Source of the DNA: Drosophila persimilis
Taxonomy: Eukaryota; Arthropoda; Insecta; Diptera; Drosophilidae
Assembly: GCF_003286085.1 (NCBI RefSeq)
Contig: NW_020825294.1
Coordinates: forward strand, 6,572,001 to 6,636,000
Length of the DNA stretch: 64,000 nucleotides
Reading direction: 5' to 3'
Part shown: piece after piece, positions 58,813 through 64,000 of the stretch
Layout of the letters: each line of letters starts with the position of its first letter
How positions within the stretch are numbered: the stretch's first letter is position 1
Made by a program: the position numbers and the translations under genes
The notes under the pieces: generated by a model
What the model saw: only the letters and a program-made list of their open reading frames with translations
The model's database searches: none
What the model was told of the DNA's origin: nothing

Positions 58813-59769
58813 TCCGGATCCCATTCAGGGCCCCTCTATCCCCTCTTCCAGCCCCCGATTTGCAGCTTGTTTGGATCCCCAAAATGCACGCACTTTTCCC
58901 CCGCCCGAGGGCCCGACCGGGGGCCCATCTCTAACCGGGTTTCGGTGTCAGTGTCCTGCAGTCAGGCCTGCCTTTGCTGCTGTCAGCCATTTTAGTATTT
59001 GTTGCCATTGCCGTCGCCGTCGCCTCATTATGATTGTCAAAGTGACGGACGGACTGGTCATGCAAAGGTAAACACAAAATGTGTAAATACAATGAGACCC
59101 CGGATATGCCAGGGGATGCCCGACCTCCTCCCTCCGCCCACCGCCCCTCACCGGCTGACCCCCGGTATCCCCCGTGTTGGTATTGTAATTATCATTGCGA
59201 CACTATTTGCTGTTGGCTTAAGTGCTTCATACGAGTCCTATGACCAGCCAAGCAAATCAATAAGCCCGGATCCCTGCCTACTTGATGGCTTTAAGGCCCA
59301 GGCCTAGGAAATTGGTTTCTTATGCGCCTTTAAGTAGGCAAAACGCTTCATTTTTATGTCATTTTGCACAGTCCTGGGTCCCGAGTCCTGGGTGCTGGTT
59401 CCTGGGTCCTGTCCATTTTCCTGCTCCTTCCCTTGGTCCTTCCCCACTTCCGTTCGTCATTCATTATTTGCACTTTTTTTTTGGATTGTTTTTGCTTGAG
59501 CTTCTTTCCGCTCATGAATTTTTTATTACATTTTCCCACCTCCAAATACCTCCACCCCCCCCGCCACCGCCTCCCTTGCCTTTTGGCACCTTCGAGTCGT
59601 CCTTTTGTTGTTTCATTTTTAAATTATTAAATTTTATTGTCGCATCACTTTTTATGTGCGCGACCGCCACCAGAAACATTATATTTCGATTAGCACCTGT
59701 TTGCTAACCTCCCAACCCCCCCTGGAAGACCTGGTAGGGAGGGGGAGGGGCCTTGTTTCAATTGCAGTC
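58813..59769. other. Non-coding interval
   Basis: No gene is recognised. The sequence is C-rich near 59120-59180 and 59545-59585. A GGTCCTGGGT/GAGTCCTGGGTG repeat lies near 59371-59410. A 141-residue frame across it is Pro/Leu/Phe-rich and lacks domains. Confidence 0.45.
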
Positions 59770-61040
59770 AATTGTTGGGGTTTTACGGGGCTCGTAAATG
59801 GGTAATCAAGGGGTATATAGAGCCATAAGGACCTGTCTATCTGCGATGAGGATCTTCTTCAAGGATCACTGATCTTGGAGGGGAATTTTCCCTGTTTTTG
59901 GGCATGTCTTTGGTTCATATTTAGTCGGGCTAAAGGTCTGGATAATATCAGAGCATTATAGGCATTAAAAATCATTTATAAGGGGAGATTCTTTCACTCC
60001 ACTGGGGTTTTAGGGGTTTTTTGGCTCCGTAAGTGGGTAATCAAGGGGTATATAGAGCCCTAGACTACGTCGTTTTGCCAAGAGATATATGCCAAAGATC
60101 CAAAAGGGGATCTTCTATAACAATCAGCGATCTTTGAGGGGAAGATTCCAGGTTTTTGGGCATATATTTGGCTAATAATGAGTCGAGTTATAGGTCTGGA
60201 TAATATCAAAGTATTATAGTTATACAAAATCATAATATAACCTTAGAGACTGTCTATTTGCCAAGAGATATATTTCAAAGATTCACAAAAAGATCTTCTT
60301 TACCGATCGCCGATCTTTGGGGGAATTTTCCCTGTTTTTGGGCATATATTTGGGTACTATTTAATAGAGCTAAAGGTCTAGATAATATCAAAGCATTATA
60401 GCCATAAAAAATCATAAATAAAACTCCCATTCCCTCCAGTGGGGTTTGAGGGGTCTTTTGTGCTCGTAAGAGAGTAATCATAGGGTATATAGAGCCTTAA
60501 AGACTGTCTATTTGCCAAGAGATATATTTCAAAGATTCACAAAAGGATCTTCCTCACCGATCAGCGATCTTTGAGGGGAATTTTCCAGGTTTTTGGCATA
60601 TATTCGGGTACTATTTAGTAGAGCTAAAATCATAAATACAACTCCCATTCCTTCCACTGGGGTTTGAGGGGTTTTTTGTGCTCGTAATAGAGTAATAATC
60701 ATAGGCTATATAGAGCCTTATAGACTGTCTATTTCCGAAGAGATATATTTCAAAGATCCACAAAAGGATCTTTCTCACGGATCACCGATCTTTCAAAGGA
60801 ATTTTCCCCGTTTTTGGGCATATTTTTGGGTACTATTTAGTATAGCTAAAGGTCTGGATAATATCAAAGCATTATAGGCATAATAAATCAGACAGTCTAA
60901 TTGCCAAGAGATCGGAAAAGTGGATCTTCCTCACCGATCACCGATCTTTCAAGGGAATTATCACCATTTTTGGGCATATATTTCGTTAATATTTAATCGA
61001 ATTACAGGTCAGAGCTTTTGTAGCCTTAATAAATCCCAAA
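59770..61040. repeat. Tandem array of ~220-235 bp units, about five copies
   Basis: The phrase GGGTATATAGAGCC or a close variant recurs near 59810, 60045, 60482 and 60703, with a partial unit near 60240 and another near 60890. Each unit has, in order, GGGTTTTTTGGCTCGTAA, TATATAGAGCC, GACTGTCTATTTGCCAAGAG, a CAAAGATCC-AAAAGGATCTTC stem, CACCGATCACCGATCTTT, TTTTTGGGCATATATTTGG and AATATCAAAGCATTATAGGC. Units are imperfect and some lack internal parts. No conserved frame is present. Confidence 0.88.
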
Positions 61041-62779
61041 TAAATGCCCCTTTCCCACCCCTCCAACCCAAGATAGAGGTATCCCCGTGGTCGTAACGCC
61101 TTTTCCCTGGCTGTTCCCGGCCTCTTGGCTTGTTTTTGGTGGAGACAACAGGTGCGACCTGTTCTATTTGCCATTTATTTGTATTTTGCATGGTAATTTG
61201 TGTCTTCTTTTGATTTCCAGTAAATTAAATGCGATTCGTAGTCGGCTTCGAAATCAACGAAGCGAAAGGCGCGTGTCCTCTGCCAGACGCTAAGCCCAGG
61301 AGACCCAGGGGGGGAGGGGGGAGGAAAATCGATGCAGATTCTATTTTAGGGCCTAGTATTTAAGAAGAGTTCAAAGGCCTCTTCTGTCCTTCGATTGGGG
61401 GGAGCAAACAGAATTTAATTGAATTTTTCACCATAGCCGATGACCACTGTTTAAAGAGTGGCCGTGGCCGTGCCTGGGCGGGCCGTGGGCCCCCCCACAT
61501 TGAGGGAAATGAAAAAAGTTGCTCCGATGCGGAGGCCGCTGCAATTGTCATCCTTGTTGGTCCGCTGTTTTCTTCCTGGCCTTTTTCCCAGGGGGGAAAC
61601 TCAATGCCAACTAATTAATGTGCCCAGTTAATGGGCAATACGGAAACCGAGAAATCTCCACCACCAGCACTTCTCCTCCCCTCCTCGATTGGCCCGGATG
61701 GTGGCTCAGTCCTCCTCCTCTCCTCGATTGGCCCGGCTAGTGGCCTGCTGGCTGTCAAGAATGTTTCGTGCTCGGTCAGTTAATAAACTGTCAACGTGTT
61801 GGTGTCGATGGCATTTATATTCAAACACACACACACAGACACACAGAGACACATCCTATAGATACATATGTATGTATCTGGAGCTGTGTGTCGCTTGTGG
61901 TTGAAAGGCGTTGAATGCATACGTTGAAATTGATTTTGGTGGTGCCATCAATGAGCCTGACAGGCGGCAGTCGGTTCGGGAGCTCCCAGCACAGCTCTGT
62001 CATCCGTCCCGGAGCCCCCGATTGTCCGCCCATCGCCTCATGCGTATTTTAATTGAATAAACATCCCGCCGCATTTCGAAACGACTCCAAGAGGAGCAAA
62101 AAAAAAAAAACAAGAAAAAACCAAAGACTGGCAATGACCAAATTTTTGGATACCCTAGCAGATTGATTCTTTTGGATGATATTCCACCTGGCGGTGCTTC
62201 CTTTTCTGCCTGGCACAAACCACACTGAAAAATCGTTATACCTTTTTTTTTTCTTTTTTTTGCAAATTAAATATCCTCCACGACGACTCTTGCTGCCGTT
62301 TCTGCTGTTGCAATCGAGCCGAAGACAAACAACAGTCAATGCCAATTAAATGGGAATTTTAATTAGCGTAAGTTGCGCGGCATGACGTCACATCGTTGGA
62401 GGAGTGGCGGTGGTGCAGGTGCAGGTGGCATTCAATGAAAAATAATAATAAACGTATCAATAAGTTTCGTTATGCAAAGACGGAACGGAACGTGATTCCG
62501 CTCAAGGGTCAAAGATAAACACCGGCGCGAGGAGACACTTGAGATACGTTATTATCTATCATCCTTGAGGGGAAACGAAGCGGGGGAATCTTAAGCATCC
62601 CAGTATATCCCAGTGAGAATTGTAGTTGCTTTTCATATGGGAATGCGCTTAAAGCATTTTACAGCCAGTGGATCAGTGCAGCACTGCAGTAAAATAATTT
62701 TATTGGTTGTTGCTTTGTGTTATCTACATACATACACACACACGCATACATACATATGTGTGCTATTGCACAGCAAAAT
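61041..62779. other. Non-coding interval
   Basis: No gene is recognised. A CTCCTCCTCTCCTCGATTGGCCCGG-type sequence occurs twice near 61675-61740. CA runs lie near 61825-61840 and 62732-62745. A-rich and T-rich tracts lie near 62097-62115 and 62242-62262. Confidence 0.45.
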
Positions 62780-63250
62780 TCTATGCAGCAGCCGCTCTCC
62801 CGCTTCTTTCGGTCTCCCTATTGCTCTCTCGTTCTGACGCGCACTCGATGTGCCGTGCATTTGGTCTAGCGCTCTCTTGATCTGTCGCTTTATCGTTTCG
62901 TTGCTCTCTTAATCGGCCGCGCACTGGATCTGTCGCGCTTTCGGTCTGTCGATCTATGATATGCCTGCGCACTCGGTCTGTCGCTCTCTTGATATGCCGG
63001 CGCACTGGGTCTGCCGCTCTCTTGATATGCCGGCGCATTCGGTCTAGCGCTCTCTGATCTGTAGCGCATTCGGTCTGTCGCTCTCTTGAACTGCCGCGCT
63101 TTCGAGCGCTCTCTTGCTCTGCCGCGCTTTCGAGCGCCTCTCTTTATCTGTCGCTTTATCGATCCGTCCCTGTTTTGATATGTTGCGCTCTCTTTTGCAC
63201 TAGGGCACGGGCTATTCGGCCGCCTGCCTTTCAATTAAGTCTTGCTCTAG
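62780..63250. repeat. GAGCG-rich island, second copy of the 6.3-kb type
   Basis: Imperfect units of GATCTGTCGC, GCTCTCTTGATATGCCGGCG and GCACTCGGTCTG fill about 470 bp. It is preceded by TACATACATATGTGTG and CAGCAGCCGCTCTC, the same order as the island at 6330-6960. The unit sequence differs from the 102-bp repeat there, but the AGAGCG/GCTCTC vocabulary is shared. A minus-strand frame reads Arg/Ala/Asp-rich repeats and is not supported as a gene. Confidence 0.7.
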
Positions 63251-64000
63251 CACTCTCTTCTTGCATCTCGTCTATGGTATTAGAATAGATCTTCAATCGG
63301 ACACCATCTTGAATCGAATACACCGCATCTTCATTAAACACCGTCTTGAATCGATATAATCTTCGATTGCTATTAATTAGCCCACCTTTAGCCACTAAAC
63401 CTCTATCGCTATCAATCCGGAAACCTTTTGCTATAATCCATAGAAATAAATTATATATTATATAAAACCGAATTATCGTCGCCATTTAAATAAATTGATT
63501 GCAAAATAATGAAAATATAATATTAATATAATAGAAATAATAATAAATAAATTAAAAATAAATAGATACGCTGGTAAATACGATACGATAAATAATGCGT
63601 TGCCGAAAAAACCTCAAAAAGTAGCTCAAAATATATTATTGATTCATTCAAAGGTTTTATTTTAACCAAGATACAATTATTTCCAATAATTGTTTCAAAT
63701 TTCTTACAAAAAGTCAGCTTTAATTTCAATAAATATGGAATATATTCCTACTTAGAAAAAACCGAATATTAAAGTAACGCAAATTTTTGGTCATTATTTT
63801 TGTAAATTATATATGTACCTACATACATACATATATGCTCTTTTAATTTAAAACATAATTAATAATATAATATAATAGTCCAAGAATTTTCGCCATTTCC
63901 CGGATAATTTTCCTTTCTTTTTGAAGACTTATGGAAAACTTATTTTCTTCAGGAGTAGGGCCTAACTAAAGAATTTTGTTTAACTCTCATGTACTTAAAT
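63251..64000. other. AT-rich right margin
   Basis: A short CTTGAATCGA/CTTCAATCGG near-repeat lies at 63285-63370. From 63480 the sequence is A/T-rich with TACATACATACATATATG near 63815-63835. No gene is seen before the window ends. Confidence 0.45.

Overview
The window reads as insect nuclear DNA, almost certainly Drosophila. It has one long gene with the kekkon architecture, an initiator-plus-DPE core promoter, A-rich leaders, abundant CA/CT/CGT microsatellites, long AT-rich low-complexity blocks, a Tc1-type transposon and an R1-type retrotransposon. Nothing suggests a bacterial, plasmid or viral origin. It is a gene-poor interval: one well-supported gene, several weak small-gene candidates and much repeat DNA.

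Layout. 1-18.6 kb: non-coding DNA with an A/T minisatellite at the left edge, a three-copy 138-bp AT repeat, a 102-bp GAGCG-rich tandem repeat and four A/T blocks, plus one small Arg/Ser-rich ORF at 15.8 kb. 18.6-19.8 kb: a degenerate ~115-bp tandem array. 20.8-24.45 kb: kek1, or its sister kek2, on the minus strand as one uninterrupted coding exon, with a TATA-less promoter near 24,447 and two possible poly(A) signals. 24.5-41 kb: mostly non-coding, with large A/T blocks and a possible first coding exon at 27.8 kb.

41.3-43.7 kb: a 12-bp GAAGCGGTAACA-type minisatellite split by a 5'-truncated, frameshifted R1-clade non-LTR retrotransposon with a 13-bp target duplication. 49.1-51.15 kb: a 202-bp hAT-like MITE with an 8-bp duplication, then a complete 1,704-bp Tc1-like DD34E transposon with TA duplications and long IR/DR ends. 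52.5-61 kb: two ORF candidates and four tandem arrays (units of about 225, 12, 56 and 220-235 bp). 62.8-63.25 kb: a second GAGCG-rich island resembling the one at 6.3-6.96 kb.

kek1 encodes a neuronal/epithelial LRR-Ig transmembrane protein; Kekkon1 of D. melanogaster is a feedback inhibitor of EGFR signalling. The rest of the window is its flanking, possibly regulatory, sequence and mobile DNA. No tRNA, rRNA, known miRNA or CRISPR array was recognised. The most promising items are the apparently intact Tc1 element, the R1-clade insertion in a minisatellite, the hAT-like MITE, the kek1 core promoter, the splice-signal-bearing tandem array and the small ORFs at 56.0, 39.5 and 15.8 kb.
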